A stretch of 64,000 bases of DNA from Ktedonobacter robiniae (GCF_016587375.1 NZ_BNJG01000001.1:3354001-3418000), one strand, 5' to 3'. Positions 47,754-56,545 are shown, counted from the first letter of the stretch. Program-made: numbers and translations. Notes: a model not told the origin generated them from the letters alone.

Positions 47754-49372
47754 ACGCAAAAGAGCTCCAAACCCTTATTATGTTTGGTGTGATTGTCCTG
47801 ATCACGCTTGTGATTACCTTCTGGGCCTCGCGTCGCACGCGCACGACAACGGAATTCTATGCTGCCGGACGGCGTATTAGTGGCTTCCAGAATGGCCTGG
47901 CAGTTGCGGGCGATTATATGTCGGCAGCTTCTTTTCTGGGTATCGCGGGCCTGATCGCGTTCTTTGGCTATGACGGGTTTATGTATTCGGTTGGTTTCCT
48001 GGTCGCCTACCTGACGGTGCTCTTCCTTGTCGCGGAACCGCTGCGCAACACCGGCAAATTTACCATGGCCGATGTGCTCACCTTTCGCCTGCGAAATCGC
48101 TCAGTGCGTACGGTGGCTGCTATTTCAACCCTCGTTGTGACCCTCATCTATATGATCGCGCAGATGGTAGGGGCCGGTTCGCTGGTGAGCCTGCTGATCC
48201 CCAGCCTGGACTATAACTGGGCCATCATTATCGTGGGTGTGTTGATGATTGTCTATGTCATCTTCGGCGGCATGTTGGCCACGACGTGGGTACAGATCAT
48301 CAAAGCTCTCTTGCTTATTGGCGGAACGATTGTGCTCTCGTTCCTGGTGCTTAGTCATTATGGCTTCTCGCTTGGCAATTTCTTTGATGCCATACACGGC
48401 GTTGTGGGCAAGTATTGCACCAATGGAGGCGTGTTGAAGGATGGTCAGTGTACCGCTGGTAGCCTGGTGACGCAGAACTATCTCATGCCGGGCTTGCGCT
48501 ATCACGGTACCTATGGCCAGCTTGATCTGATCTCGCTGGGCCTGGCCCTGGTGCTGGGTACTGCTGGTCTGCCCCACATTCTGATGCGCTTCTATACTGT
48601 GCCTACAGCGCGTTCCGCGCGCTCCTCTGTCGTCTGGGCAACCGTGATCATTGGCGTCTTCTATATCCTGACGACCTTCCTGGGCTTTGGGGCCGCGACG
48701 CTGGTGGGGAAGGCACATATAGCTAACCAGAATCTTGCCGCGCCCTTGCTGGCTGAGGCTGTAGGTGGAACGCTCTTCCTGGCCTTTATCGCGGCCGTGG
48801 CCTTCGCGACCATTCTGGCTGTTGTCGCGGGTCTGACGATTGCGGGTTCCTCAGCCTTCGCGCACGACATCTGGTTGAATGTGGTTAAGGGGGGGCGTGA
48901 GGATGAGCGTGAGCAGGTCCTGGTCGCCAAAATTACGGCGGCTGTGATTGGCGTGCTCGCGATTATCCTGGCGATTGCGCTGCGCTATAGTAATGTGGCC
49001 TTCCTGGTTGGCCTGGCCTTCGCCGTGGCGGCGAGCGCTAATGTGCCTTCGATTATTCTCTCACTCTTCTGGCGTCGCTTTAACACGGTGGGTATGGTTG
49101 CCAGCATGCTGGTTGGCCTGATCTCGTCAGTGCTCTTGATTATTATCAGCCCGGCGATTATGGGCATCGATCCTCCGGGAACAGCCGCCACCGCCGCGCA
49201 TCTCATTCAGGCCAAGGCGCTCTTCCCGCTTGAGAATCCTGGTCTGATCTCCATTCCGCTGAGTTTTATTGTCGCGATTGTGGCCTCGCTCGCCACGCGA
49301 GATGCGTCCGCGGTTGAGACCTTTAGTGAGACCAATGTCCGTGCTAACCTCGGTATTGATGCCGAAGTCTAA
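47750..49372 (+). CDS. Sodium:solute symporter, ActP/MctC (acetate/monocarboxylate) type
   Basis: This 540-residue inner-membrane protein has about 13 hydrophobic segments. The SSS family signs are FWASRRTRTTTEFYAAGRRI, GLAVAGDYMSAASFLGIAG near residue 50, and the loop GTAGLPHILMRFYTV, which is typical of ActP/MctC. It would import a short monocarboxylate such as acetate, pyruvate or propionate with Na+ or H+. It is coupled to the DUF485 gene by a 4-bp overlap and ended by an intrinsic terminator. The substrate is inferred from the family and its partner. Confidence 0.93.
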   Translation: MNAKELQTLIMFGVIVLITLVITFWASRRTRTTTEFYAAGRRISGFQNGLAVAGDYMSAASFLGIAGLIAFFGYDGFMYSVGFLVAYLTVLFLVAEPLRNTGKFTMADVLTFRLRNRSVRTVAAISTLVVTLIYMIAQMVGAGSLVSLLIPSLDYNWAIIIVGVLMIVYVIFGGMLATTWVQIIKALLLIGGTIVLSFLVLSHYGFSLGNFFDAIHGVVGKYCTNGGVLKDGQCTAGSLVTQNYLMPGLRYHGTYGQLDLISLGLALVLGTAGLPHILMRFYTVPTARSARSSVVWATVIIGVFYILTTFLGFGAATLVGKAHIANQNLAAPLLAEAVGGTLFLAFIAAVAFATILAVVAGLTIAGSSAFAHDIWLNVVKGGREDEREQVLVAKITAAVIGVLAIILAIALRYSNVAFLVGLAFAVAASANVPSIILSLFWRRFNTVGMVASMLVGLISSVLLIIISPAIMGIDPPGTAATAAHLIQAKALFPLENPGLISIPLSFIVAIVASLATRDASAVETFSETNVRANLGIDAEV

Positions 49373-49390
49373 GTTCTATTGCTCGTTTGA

Positions 49391-49427
49391 GACGCCCTCT
49401 GCTACAAAAAGCAGAGGGCGTCTTTTT
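49391..49427 (+). terminator. Intrinsic terminator of the symporter operon
   Basis: GACGCCCTCTGC at 49391-49402 pairs with GCAGAGGGCGTC at 49411-49422 and runs into TTTTT. It begins 18 bp after the stop codon. Confidence 0.92.
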
Positions 49428-49630
49428 GTGTTCTCTTGTAAGGATGATTTGTGATACAGTATGGAGAAGAGCCGTTCCCCCTGTTTTGTGCATGTGCCCT
49501 CTTGCAATGACGCATGATCGGAGCTACATTTCTGCTCGAATCGCCAGGAACGTTTCCTTACTCACGGTATGACTTGCGATGTATACCAAGATGTATTGAT
49601 GTAGCCTATTAACGAAGGAGTGTATGCAGA

Positions 49631-50824
49631 ATGTCCATTATAAAGCAAGAGCTAACCAGCGATCAGTACAGACCCCGGAAAGAGGACAAATTTACCTTTG
49701 GTCTCTGGACTGTGGGCAATCAGGGGCGTGACCCCTTTGGCGACGTTGTACGCCCGGCTCTCGATCCTGTGAAGAGCGTGAAGAAGCTCTCTGAGCTTGG
49801 CGCCTGGGGCGTCAATTTTCATGACAACGACCTGGTGCCCTTCGGCGCGACCCCTGCTGAGCGTGACCGCATTGTGCGCGATTTCAAGCAGGCCCTCTCG
49901 GATTATGGGATGATTGTGCCGATGGCAACGACAAACCTCTTCTATCACCCCGTCTTCAAAGATGGTGCCTTTACGGCGGTTGATCCTGCGGTTCGTGCCT
50001 TTGCTTTGCAGAAAACGATGTCTGCCATCGATCTGGGCGCTGAGGTGGGCGCGACAACCTATGTCTTCTGGGGTGGCCGCGAAGGTGTCGATGCTGAGGC
50101 CAGCAAAGATCCCGTTGTGGCCGTGCAGCGTATGCGCGATGCGATCAATTTCTTTTGCCAGTACATTATCGACCAGGGCTACAATATGCGCATTGCCCTT
50201 GAGCCCAAGCCGAACGAGCCGCGTGCAGATACCTATTTCCCCACTATTGGCCATATGCTTGCCTTTATCTATACTCTGGACCACCCTGAGATGGTTGGTG
50301 TTAACCCCGAGGTGGCTCATGAGCATATGTCTGGCCTGAACTTTGTGCACGGGATCGCCCAGGCGCTTGACGCTGGCAAGCTCTTCCACATCGACCTCAA
50401 CGACCAGAAGGGGCCGCGTTACGACCAGGACTTCCGTTTTGGTAGCGAGAGCATTAAGAGCATGTTCTTCCTGGTGAAGCTCCTGGAGGAGAAGGGTTAT
50501 GATGGCCCACGCCACTTTGATGCCCACGCTTATCGCACCGAGGACGAAGAGGGCGTATGGGACTTTGCGCTTGGTTGTATGCGCACGTATAACATGCTCA
50601 AAGCCAAGGTCCAGCAGTTTAATGCCGACGCCGAGATTCAGGCGCTCTTGCAGGATCTCAACGGTGGCGACCAGACTTATGGTGGCCTGCTCAGCGGCTA
50701 TAGCAGCGAAATCGTTAAGAAGTTGAAAGAGACTCAGTTCGACGTCGATGCGCTCGCCAAACGCGGCTATCGTTATGAGAAACTCGACCAGATGACCATC
50801 GAGCTGATTCTTGGCCTCCGCTAA
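49631..50824 (+). CDS. xylA: Xylose isomerase
   Basis: This 397-residue enzyme converts D-xylose to D-xylulose. It is of the short (class I, actinobacterial) type. Active-site blocks are present: [11 protein letters not shown] with the catalytic His, VFWGGREG, the metal Glu in [22 protein letters not shown] with Glu and His, and FHIDLNDQ and HFDAHAYR with the remaining metal and substrate ligands. AAGGAG lies 10 nt before ATG 49631. No xylulokinase or xylose regulator gene is adjacent. A long hairpin with the 20-nt tag follows. Confidence 0.96.
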   Translation: MSIIKQELTSDQYRPRKEDKFTFGLWTVGNQGRDPFGDVVRPALDPVKSVKKLSELGAWGVNFHDNDLVPFGATPAERDRIVRDFKQALSDYGMIVPMATTNLFYHPVFKDGAFTAVDPAVRAFALQKTMSAIDLGAEVGATTYVFWGGREGVDAEASKDPVVAVQRMRDAINFFCQYIIDQGYNMRIALEPKPNEPRADTYFPTIGHMLAFIYTLDHPEMVGVNPEVAHEHMSGLNFVHGIAQALDAGKLFHIDLNDQKGPRYDQDFRFGSESIKSMFFLVKLLEEKGYDGPRHFDAHAYRTEDEEGVWDFALGCMRTYNMLKAKVQQFNADAEIQALLQDLNGGDQTYGGLLSGYSSEIVKKLKETQFDVDALAKRGYRYEKLDQMTIELILGLR

Positions 50825-50855
50825 TTTCCCCCAAGAAATAATTAAGATTCTCCTG

Positions 50856-50900
50856 TGTATGTGGTTGCGGGCTGGCACTGCCAGCCCGCAACCACATACA
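50856..50900. repeat. Long perfect hairpin (22-bp arms, 1-nt loop) after xylA
   Basis: Bases 50856-50877 are the exact reverse complement of 50879-50900. It starts 31 bp behind the xylA stop. It probably ends or protects the xylA transcript. Confidence 0.9.
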
Positions 50901-50910
50901 TAACCTAGTA

Positions 50911-50930
50911 CGAAGTACCGCAGGTGCTGA
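50911..50930 (+). repeat. 20-nt hairpin-associated tag, copy 3
   Basis: CGAAGTACCGCAGGTGCTGA, 10 nt after the hairpin in the same orientation as the copies at 22512 and 24441. Unlike those, it lies on the side of the hairpin away from the upstream gene. Confidence 0.8.
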
Positions 50931-50973
50931 GGCGAGACGCAAGAAATTCATTTGTATGCATCGCTCTTTAAAT

Positions 50974-51019
50974 CGGCATGCGGCGACCCCTTTCTTCAGA
51001 TAGGGGGCGGAGCATGCCG
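50974..51019. repeat. Hairpin at the predicted left end of the second TnpB element
   Basis: CGGCATGC at 50974-50981 pairs with GCATGCCG at 51012-51019. An inner CCCC/GGGG stem lies between them. Short imperfect hairpins like this are used for end recognition in IS605-type elements. Confidence 0.5.
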
Positions 51020-51027
51020 CTCCATTC

Positions 51028-52206
51028 TTGCAAAAACTACGCATATATGCTATACTTTTATCTATAGATAGAACGGTACGGATACAATTGAAGCCGACTC
51101 ACGAGCAGAAACAGTTGCTTGATGAGACCGCTCAACAATTCACGCAGGTCTTCAACGCGGTGTGTGCCTATGGTTGGCAACATGGTGAGAAGAACGGTGT
51201 TCGGCTCCATCACGCAACATACTATGAGTTGCGTGAGGCGTATCCTCGTTTGAATGCTAATGTGCTCATTCAGGCACGCATCAAAGCCACCGAAGCCTTG
51301 AAGTCTGCCTTTGATCGCAAAGCCAAAGACCGTAAGGCAAGGCAACCTCAATCCAAACTCTGCCCTATTCGCTACAATGAGCGTACCTATGTCCTCAACT
51401 GGCAGATACAGGAAGTCAGTCTCTCTACCATAAATGGACGTATTCTGGTTCCTTTCAAAGTTCCTCCTTACAGCAGCAAGTACGTAGGCTATCAAGTCAC
51501 GACTGCTGACCTGTGTATCAGCAACGGGCGCTACTGGTTGCATGTCGTGGTAAGCGTTCCTGACCCTAACATTCCTCGCCATGATGAGGTGATCGGGGTT
51601 GACCTGGGACTTAACCGCCCGGCTGTGACTTCCAACCGCCACTTCCTTGGCTCTCGCCATTGGAAAGAGATCGAGCGCCGCCGTTTTCGTCTCCGCCGCA
51701 AACTTCAGTCCAAAGGAACAAAAAGTGCGAAACGACATCTTAAGAAGGTATCTGGTCGCTCTTTGCGATTTCACCGGGACTGTGATCATGTTCTCTCCAA
51801 GCGCATCGTTCAGAACGCCACCTCTGGCAGTACCATCGTGATTGAGAACCTGACCCACATTCGCAGCACCAGCAAGATCAGGAAGAAAACGGAAACAAGC
51901 CGACGCCTGCATAACTGGTCGTTTGCTCAGTTCCACTCTTTCCTGATCTATAAGGCGCAGGAGCGTGGCATGCAAGTGGTCAAGATTGACCCACGCCATA
52001 CCTCGCAAACGTGTTCTCAATGTGGGCATCAGCACCGTTCCAATCGAAAATCTCAATCACTCTTTTTGTGCAAACATTGCGGTTATTGTTTGAATGCCGA
52101 TCTCAACGCGGCGTACAACATTCGCAACAAGCACCTTGCTAGCCTTGGTATATCTTTGGCTAGTGGGTCGCCGTCAGACGGCCTAGCGTCTCAAGCCTCG
52201 GCTTAG
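51028..52206 (+). CDS. tnpB: TnpB-family RNA-guided nuclease (IS200/IS605 OrfB)
   Basis: This 392-residue protein has the usual TnpB size and order: N-terminal DRTVRIQLKPTHEQKQLLDE, the RuvC residues Asp192 (IGVDLGLN), Glu273 (IVIENLTHI) and Asp358 (NADLNAA), and between the last two a zinc ribbon with CSQCGH and CKHCGY. All catalytic residues are intact. The frame opens with TTG 51028. The first about 12 residues are atypical, so the true start is uncertain. There is no tnpA. The element lies between xylA and a GtrA gene. Activity as an RNA-guided nuclease is inferred from family knowledge. Confidence 0.92.
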   Translation: MQKLRIYAILLSIDRTVRIQLKPTHEQKQLLDETAQQFTQVFNAVCAYGWQHGEKNGVRLHHATYYELREAYPRLNANVLIQARIKATEALKSAFDRKAKDRKARQPQSKLCPIRYNERTYVLNWQIQEVSLSTINGRILVPFKVPPYSSKYVGYQVTTADLCISNGRYWLHVVVSVPDPNIPRHDEVIGVDLGLNRPAVTSNRHFLGSRHWKEIERRRFRLRRKLQSKGTKSAKRHLKKVSGRSLRFHRDCDHVLSKRIVQNATSGSTIVIENLTHIRSTSKIRKKTETSRRLHNWSFAQFHSFLIYKAQERGMQVVKIDPRHTSQTCSQCGHQHRSNRKSQSLFLCKHCGYCLNADLNAAYNIRNKHLASLGISLASGSPSDGLASQASA

Positions 52207-52241
52207 GGACAAGCCCCTGGCTTTTGCCACGGGTCTCTGAC
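52100..52241 (+). ncRNA. Predicted guide RNA scaffold of the second TnpB
   Basis: The hairpin CCCCTGGC-TTT-TGCCACGGG at 52214-52233 follows the tnpB stop and closely resembles the end of known IS605 omega RNAs (AAGCCCCTGGCTTT..). The guide would start close to 52240. The 5' border inside tnpB is a guess. Confidence 0.45.
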
Positions 52242-52271
52242 CTATTTGGTAGACTAATGAGAGATAGTTAG

Positions 52272-52790
52272 ATGCGGATCAACGTGACTACATCTGTGGA
52301 GGCTATGCAGAAAAAAATACAGTATGCTCGTCAACGTTACAGTAAGTGGCTCATAGAGCGTTTGCGACCAGCTTTGCTCTGGCTCTTCTCTGAGCCCGCC
52401 CGTCCCATTCGTTTCGTCTGCATTGGTGGCTCTGCTGCCCTGATTCAGCTCTGCCTGCTCTACCTCTTCTTACAACTTCACATACATGCCTGGCTGGCAA
52501 ACATTGTCGCTTTTTTTCTCGCAGCTCAGTTTAACTTCCTCTTTAGTTCTTTTTTCACCTGGCGAGATCGTACCATTTCCTGTTCTGGCAAACTGAAGCC
52601 GGGGGCGCAATTCATCAAACGGTGGTCAACATTTCACAGCTCGATTTTAGTCAGTGCCTTGCTCAATCAACTGGTCTTTATGTTGGCCGGAACTGTTATG
52701 CCCTCGCTCTGGGCTTCCGCGCTTGGTATTCTGGTTGCGGCCTGTGTCAATTTCTTTGTTATGAACCGCCTGGTCTTTTGCCGAGAGTAA
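52272..52790 (+). CDS. GtrA family membrane protein
   Basis: This 172-residue protein has four membrane segments after a basic N-terminus: FVCIGGSAALIQLCLLYLFL, AWLANIVAFFLAAQFNFLFS, one near 125-145 and one at the end with NFFVMNRLVF. This is the GtrA/DPMS_TMD arrangement, in which FNFLxSxxFTWR and the NFxxNRxxVF ending are typical. Members help flip or synthesise polyprenol-phosphate-linked sugars. It may act with the mannosyltransferase or the flippase-like protein at 57820-59667, but it is not in that operon. Met12 (MQKKIQ) is an alternative start. Confidence 0.88.
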   Translation: MRINVTTSVEAMQKKIQYARQRYSKWLIERLRPALLWLFSEPARPIRFVCIGGSAALIQLCLLYLFLQLHIHAWLANIVAFFLAAQFNFLFSSFFTWRDRTISCSGKLKPGAQFIKRWSTFHSSILVSALLNQLVFMLAGTVMPSLWASALGILVAACVNFFVMNRLVFCRE

Positions 52791-52855
52791 ACAGGGGGAG
52801 AGGATGTGCTGTGGAAAGGCCATAGGCCTTTCCACAGCACATCCTCTCCCCCTGT
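52791..52855. terminator. Long perfect hairpin (31-bp arms, 3-nt loop) between convergent genes
   Basis: Bases 52791-52821 are the exact reverse complement of 52825-52855, starting at the base after the GtrA stop. AAAAA follows on the + strand. It probably ends both the GtrA and the converging Mrp transcripts. Confidence 0.9.
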
Positions 52856-52891
52856 AAAAAGAGCGTCGCTCTAGTATGCTGTGGGAAACGC

Positions 52892-53926
52892 TTAGCGTTT
52901 GATCTTGAGCGTGCTCACAAAGTTGGCGGCCAGGGCCTCATAGGCGTCGGAGTAGTACTCTTCGACGCGACCAGCGTCACACAGCGAGGTCAACGCCGAG
53001 TCAATCGGCATCTGCCCTAGCAGGGGCGCGCCCGTGACCGAAACCAGTTCCGTTGCGTTGCTGGGGCCAAAGATCTCATAGCGCTCGTGATCGGGAGTCT
53101 CAAAGTAGGACATATTCTCAACGACGCCCACGATTGAGCCTTTGAGCTGCTGTACCATGTTAACGCATTTCATGACCACCATGGTGGCAAGCATCTGTGG
53201 TGATGAGACAATCACGACGCCATCAAGCGGCAGCGCCTGCATAACGGTCATGGGGGCATCCGAGGTCCCAGGAGGCAGGTCGACCAGCAGGTAATCGAGC
53301 TGGCCCCAATCCACATCGCTATAGAATTGCTTGATGGCGCTCGATATCATCGGGCCGCGCCAGACGACGGGATCGCTCTCCTTTTCAAGGAACATATTCA
53401 TGGACATAACTTTGATGCCGCCCTTGCTGCGTAGCGGCTCAATGCCTCCACTCGCTGACTTGGTGGGCTGTCCCCTGGTACCAAACATGCGTGCAATGCT
53501 GGGGCCGGTAATATCGCCATCTAGAATACCCACGCGCTGCCCCTGTCTGCGTAGCGAGACCGCCAACAAACCCGTGACAAGCGACTTGCCTACGCCACCC
53601 TTGCCGCTCATGATTGCGATTACTTGCTTGATTTTTCGGTCGGGATCGGACGAGAGCATGTTCAGCGGAATGCCCTTGCCCACAGGAGCCTTCTTCGGAG
53701 CCACTGAGGTCGGCTCTCCATTTGCGGCCGCATTGAGATCTTTTACCAGCAGTTCAAGTTTCTCTGGAGAGAAACGATGCGTTCTTGCTCCGCCCGCGAC
53801 ACTTTCACGTGCTCCAACCGCACAGGCGGTACACGGGAGACCATGACCATGAAATACCTTGACTGTTGCTGGATACCTGGTCACGACATCATGAATAACC
53901 ATGTCGGCAGTAATAGTTTCCGCCAT
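52892..53926 (-). CDS. Mrp/NBP35-type P-loop ATPase fused to an N-terminal DUF1858 domain
   Basis: This 344-residue protein has two parts. Residues about 5-60 are DUF1858-like (ADMVIHDVVTRYPATVKVF, then GLPCTACAVG with two Cys). Residues about 95-340 are an Mrp/ApbC ATPase with the deviant Walker A SGKGGVGKS, LDGDITGPS, LLVDLPPGTSD and VENMSYF. Mrp proteins carry and insert Fe-S clusters as dimers, usually through a CxxC after VENMSYF. Here that position reads ETPDHERYEI and has no cysteine. The N-terminal CxxC may do the job instead (inference). Start ATG 53926 is the first in frame. It converges with GtrA. Confidence 0.9.
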   Translation of the reverse strand: MAETITADMVIHDVVTRYPATVKVFHGHGLPCTACAVGARESVAGGARTHRFSPEKLELLVKDLNAAANGEPTSVAPKKAPVGKGIPLNMLSSDPDRKIKQVIAIMSGKGGVGKSLVTGLLAVSLRRQGQRVGILDGDITGPSIARMFGTRGQPTKSASGGIEPLRSKGGIKVMSMNMFLEKESDPVVWRGPMISSAIKQFYSDVDWGQLDYLLVDLPPGTSDAPMTVMQALPLDGVVIVSSPQMLATMVVMKCVNMVQQLKGSIVGVVENMSYFETPDHERYEIFGPSNATELVSVTGAPLLGQMPIDSALTSLCDAGRVEEYYSDAYEALAANFVSTLKIKR

Positions 53927-54232
53927 CTCTTATCCTCAATAGCGGCAATAACAGTATAGACACGTGTTTGCCGCCCTGCAATTTGTAAACTAACAAAGGT
54001 CAAAAGACACTGCTTCATAGATAAAAAAATGTAATTCCTACCTATTTACTCCGATTATTATAGCACACATCAATCCAACCGGCTATATTTCCTGTGCTCC
54101 AGGGTAGGGTTTTGAGAGGCCTCGCTTGATCCTTTTCGCTACATTGCACGCAACTATGGCTTATGTTATGATGGCTGCATCAGGTAGATAACGTGCAGCT
54201 GATACACACAGCAAAATACACAGAAAAGGAAT
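53927..54232. other. Intergenic region: promoter of the Mrp gene and left flank of the IscB element
   Basis: No gene is seen. A/T-rich DNA near 54000-54065 is likely the promoter zone of the minus-strand Mrp gene. The left border of the IscB element lies towards 54215-54235, where the guide part of its RNA would be read. Confidence 0.5.
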
Positions 54233-54527
54233 AGCGGTCAATGACCTCCGGTCAGAGACTGGAGGCTTGTGAGAGCCTGGCTTTTACAAGCCGATTGACC
54301 AGACCAGGTTCTTGAGAGAGCGGTGACGCAGAGAAGCTCGGCACCGCTCCCGTTGAGAGAACGCCGATGCTTCCAAGTGTTCAAGATCGTACTGGTGGGT
54401 GCTGCCCCAGCCTGCCACCCTACAACGGCTTCTTTAAAACAGGTGATGAGGTCAGTCCCAGTGAGAAGCCGAAAGTACCGAGAGGCATCATGGTCGAGGG
54501 GAAGAGAATACTCCGAAAGGAAGCCTT
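54233..54527 (+). ncRNA. IscB omega RNA (guide RNA scaffold) upstream of iscB
   Basis: About 295 bp between the flank and the iscB start fold well by eye. GGTCAAT (54236-54242) pairs with ATTGACC (54294-54300) and encloses two stems: CCTCC/GGAGG and CTTGT/ACAAG. The next stem GAGCGGTG/CACCGCTC lies inside a longer GTTCT/AGAAC helix. The segment GATGCTTCCAAGTG and GCCTGCCACC recall published IscB omega RNAs. In IscB systems the guide is the sequence directly upstream of the scaffold, here roughly 54217-54233. The exact 5' and 3' ends are inferred. Confidence 0.75.
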
Positions 54528-55829
54528 ATGGAGTCATCCATCATCTATGTCCTGAGTGTCTCAGGTCAGCCCTTGATGCCAACCAAACGACACAACAAGG
54601 TCTGGTACTGGCTGAGACGGGGATTGGCGAAGGTGGTGCGACAAGAGCCATTCACTATCCAATTGTGTTTTGAAACCTCCACCTATACTCAGCCAGTGAT
54701 CGTGGGCGTCGATACCGGATCGAAAACTGTTGGGGTGGCAGCCACTACCAATGGCGAAGTGGTCTACCAGGCGGAGGTGTATCTGCGCACTGATATCAGC
54801 GCAAATATGACCCAACGCCGCATGTACCGGCGTCATCGTCGCGCTCGTAAGACACGCTATCGTGCTGCCCGTTTTGCCAATCGTCGTCGCCAGGTCGAGT
54901 GGCTTCCCCCTTCCTTGCGCTCCAAAGCCGAAGCCACCGTCAAGGCGGTGCGCTTGATCGCGTCCTTGCTGCCAGTGGGCAAAGTGAATGTCGAGGTGGG
55001 GAACTTTGATACCCAGAGGATGCAACATCCGCAGATCAGCGGCCTCGACTATCAGCAGGGAACCTTGCAAGGCTACCTGGTGCGCGAATACGTCTTGGAG
55101 AAGTGGAAGAGAACCTGTGCCTATTGTCAGGCACGTGGAGTTCCTTTGGAACTGGAGCATATTGTCCCGCGCTCCCGAGGAGGAGGCAGCCGTGAGAGTA
55201 ACCTGACTCTGGCCTGTTACCCGTGTAACGAGCGCAAGGGGCAGCAAACCGCCGCCGAGTTTGGCTACCCCAAGATCCAGGCGCAGGCTTGTGTCCCGTT
55301 AAAAGATGCAGCCCACGTCTCTGTGATCAAAACCAGCGTGCTCCAGCAACTTCGGAGTCTCTTTGGGGACGCTCACCTGAGCGTGACTTATGGCTACGAA
55401 ACCAAATATAAGCGCATCCAGATGCTTGGCCTGCCTAAATCTCACACCAACGATGCCGTCGCTATTGCCTGTGAGATGGGGGAGCGAGTCAAGCCACGGG
55501 AAGAGGTTTATCAGATCCGCTGCCTGCCACGGGGGCAGTATCAGCGCTTCAACGGGCGCCACAGTGAGCACAAGTGTTGGGCACCACGCAAGGTGCGAGG
55601 CTACAAGCTCTATGAAGTGGTCAAGGCCAAAGGCGTGGTGGGTTATATTGGAGGACGGCGCGAGAAGGGATCGTTCATCATCAAAGAGCTGAGCAGTGGC
55701 AAGAAACTGATCGAGGTCGCACCAAGCAAATTGGAACGAGTCGCGCGTCCAACGCAGGGGTGGATGATCACTCGAAAGCCCATCTTAGAAAACCTTAGAA
55801 AGGAGGGCGGCGCTTCCTCCCCCAGTTGA
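54528..55829 (+). CDS. iscB: IscB RNA-guided nuclease (Cas9 ancestor), apparently intact
   Basis: This 433-residue protein has the IscB order of domains: the PLMP segment SGQPLMPTKRHNKVWYWLRR, RuvC-I Asp62 (VGVDTGSK), an Arg-rich bridge helix (MYRRHRRARKTRYRAARF), RuvC-II Glu156 (VEVGNFD), HNH with CAYC, His211 in LELEHIVPRSRGG and CYPCNERKG, and RuvC-III His306/Asp309 (SHTNDAVA). All catalytic residues of both nuclease sites are present, so target cleavage on both strands is expected with the upstream omega RNA. No tnpA is nearby. The stop lies inside CCCCCAGTTGAAACATGGGGG, a likely right-end hairpin, and the next gene starts 29 bp later. Confidence 0.95.
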   Translation: MESSIIYVLSVSGQPLMPTKRHNKVWYWLRRGLAKVVRQEPFTIQLCFETSTYTQPVIVGVDTGSKTVGVAATTNGEVVYQAEVYLRTDISANMTQRRMYRRHRRARKTRYRAARFANRRRQVEWLPPSLRSKAEATVKAVRLIASLLPVGKVNVEVGNFDTQRMQHPQISGLDYQQGTLQGYLVREYVLEKWKRTCAYCQARGVPLELEHIVPRSRGGGSRESNLTLACYPCNERKGQQTAAEFGYPKIQAQACVPLKDAAHVSVIKTSVLQQLRSLFGDAHLSVTYGYETKYKRIQMLGLPKSHTNDAVAIACEMGERVKPREEVYQIRCLPRGQYQRFNGRHSEHKCWAPRKVRGYKLYEVVKAKGVVGYIGGRREKGSFIIKELSSGKKLIEVAPSKLERVARPTQGWMITRKPILENLRKEGGASSPS

Positions 55830-55839
55830 AACATGGGGG
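55818..55839. repeat. Likely right-end hairpin of the IscB element
   Basis: TCCCCC and GGGGGT-type bases flank AGTTGAAACAT. The iscB stop codon is in the loop. It marks the likely border between the element and the Crp-family gene. Confidence 0.5.
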
Positions 55840-55858
55840 TACCCGCGCCGACGAAATC

Positions 55859-56545
55859 ATGGAGGCAGACACCGAAAGCTATTTTAAGCAAGTGAATCTC
55901 TTCGCAGGTCTAAGCGAAGATGAAATTCGCGAACTCTCCAGTGCAGCTCGTAAACGCTCCTTTCGCTCTGGCGAGGTCATCTTTCATCGCGATGATCCCG
56001 GACAGGTTCTCTACGTTATCAAAGAAGGGAAAGTGAAAATCTGTCTTATCAGTCCTGATGGGCAGGAGATCTCGCTTGTTGTCCTTGGTAAAGGCGAATA
56101 TTTTGGCGAGCAGGCTCTGCTTGATGGACTGGGGCGTTCGGCCGATGCCATTGCGCTTGAAAAGATTGAGTGTTATACCTTACAGCGTAGTGATTTTCAC
56201 AAAGCGATCCTCAAAAATCCAAAGATTGCGATCTCTGTGCTCGAAGTCCTCTCTAAACGCCTACGCAATACTGATCAGCAGGTAGAAGATCTTATCTTCC
56301 TGGATGTATATGGGCGCGTGGCGAAGAAGCTTCTCGACCTGGCTGATGCGCATGGTATTCAGGCCAGCGATGGTGTGCGTATTGATGTCCGCCTGACGCA
56401 GCAAGAGCTTGCTTCGATGGTTGGAGCCTCTCGGGAGAGTGTGAATAAGGTGCTTGGCTATTTTACCGACAAGCAATATATTAGTACAGATCGTCACCGT
56501 ATCACCATCCACCGCATTGCGGACCTGCGCCGGCGCGTTTATTAG
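55859..56545 (+). CDS. Crp/Fnr family transcriptional regulator
   Basis: This 228-residue regulator has a cyclic-nucleotide-binding fold (about 10-125) with phosphate cassette GEYFGEQALLDGLGRSADA, which keeps the Arg-Ser pair of cAMP-binding Crp. A dimerisation helix and a winged HTH follow (TQQELASMVGASRESVNKVL). No Cys cluster for Fe-S is seen, so it is Crp- rather than Fnr-like. ATG 55859 fits family N-termini (YFKQVNLFAGLSEDEI). An upstream TTG at 55826 in frame lies in the IscB end hairpin. Neither start has a good ribosome site, perhaps because the IscB element landed directly in front. Confidence 0.92.
   Translation: MEADTESYFKQVNLFAGLSEDEIRELSSAARKRSFRSGEVIFHRDDPGQVLYVIKEGKVKICLISPDGQEISLVVLGKGEYFGEQALLDGLGRSADAIALEKIECYTLQRSDFHKAILKNPKIAISVLEVLSKRLRNTDQQVEDLIFLDVYGRVAKKLLDLADAHGIQASDGVRIDVRLTQQELASMVGASRESVNKVLGYFTDKQYISTDRHRITIHRIADLRRRVY

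Noticed and set aside
49652..50878. A 408-codon open frame on the minus strand opposite xylA
   Set aside because: xylA is certain on the + strand, and the antisense frame has no domain or ribosome site. GC-rich codon bias often opens such mirror frames.
54323..54673. A 116-codon + frame overlapping the omega RNA and iscB start
   Set aside because: The region is explained better by the structured guide RNA and the start of IscB. The peptide has no recognisable character.
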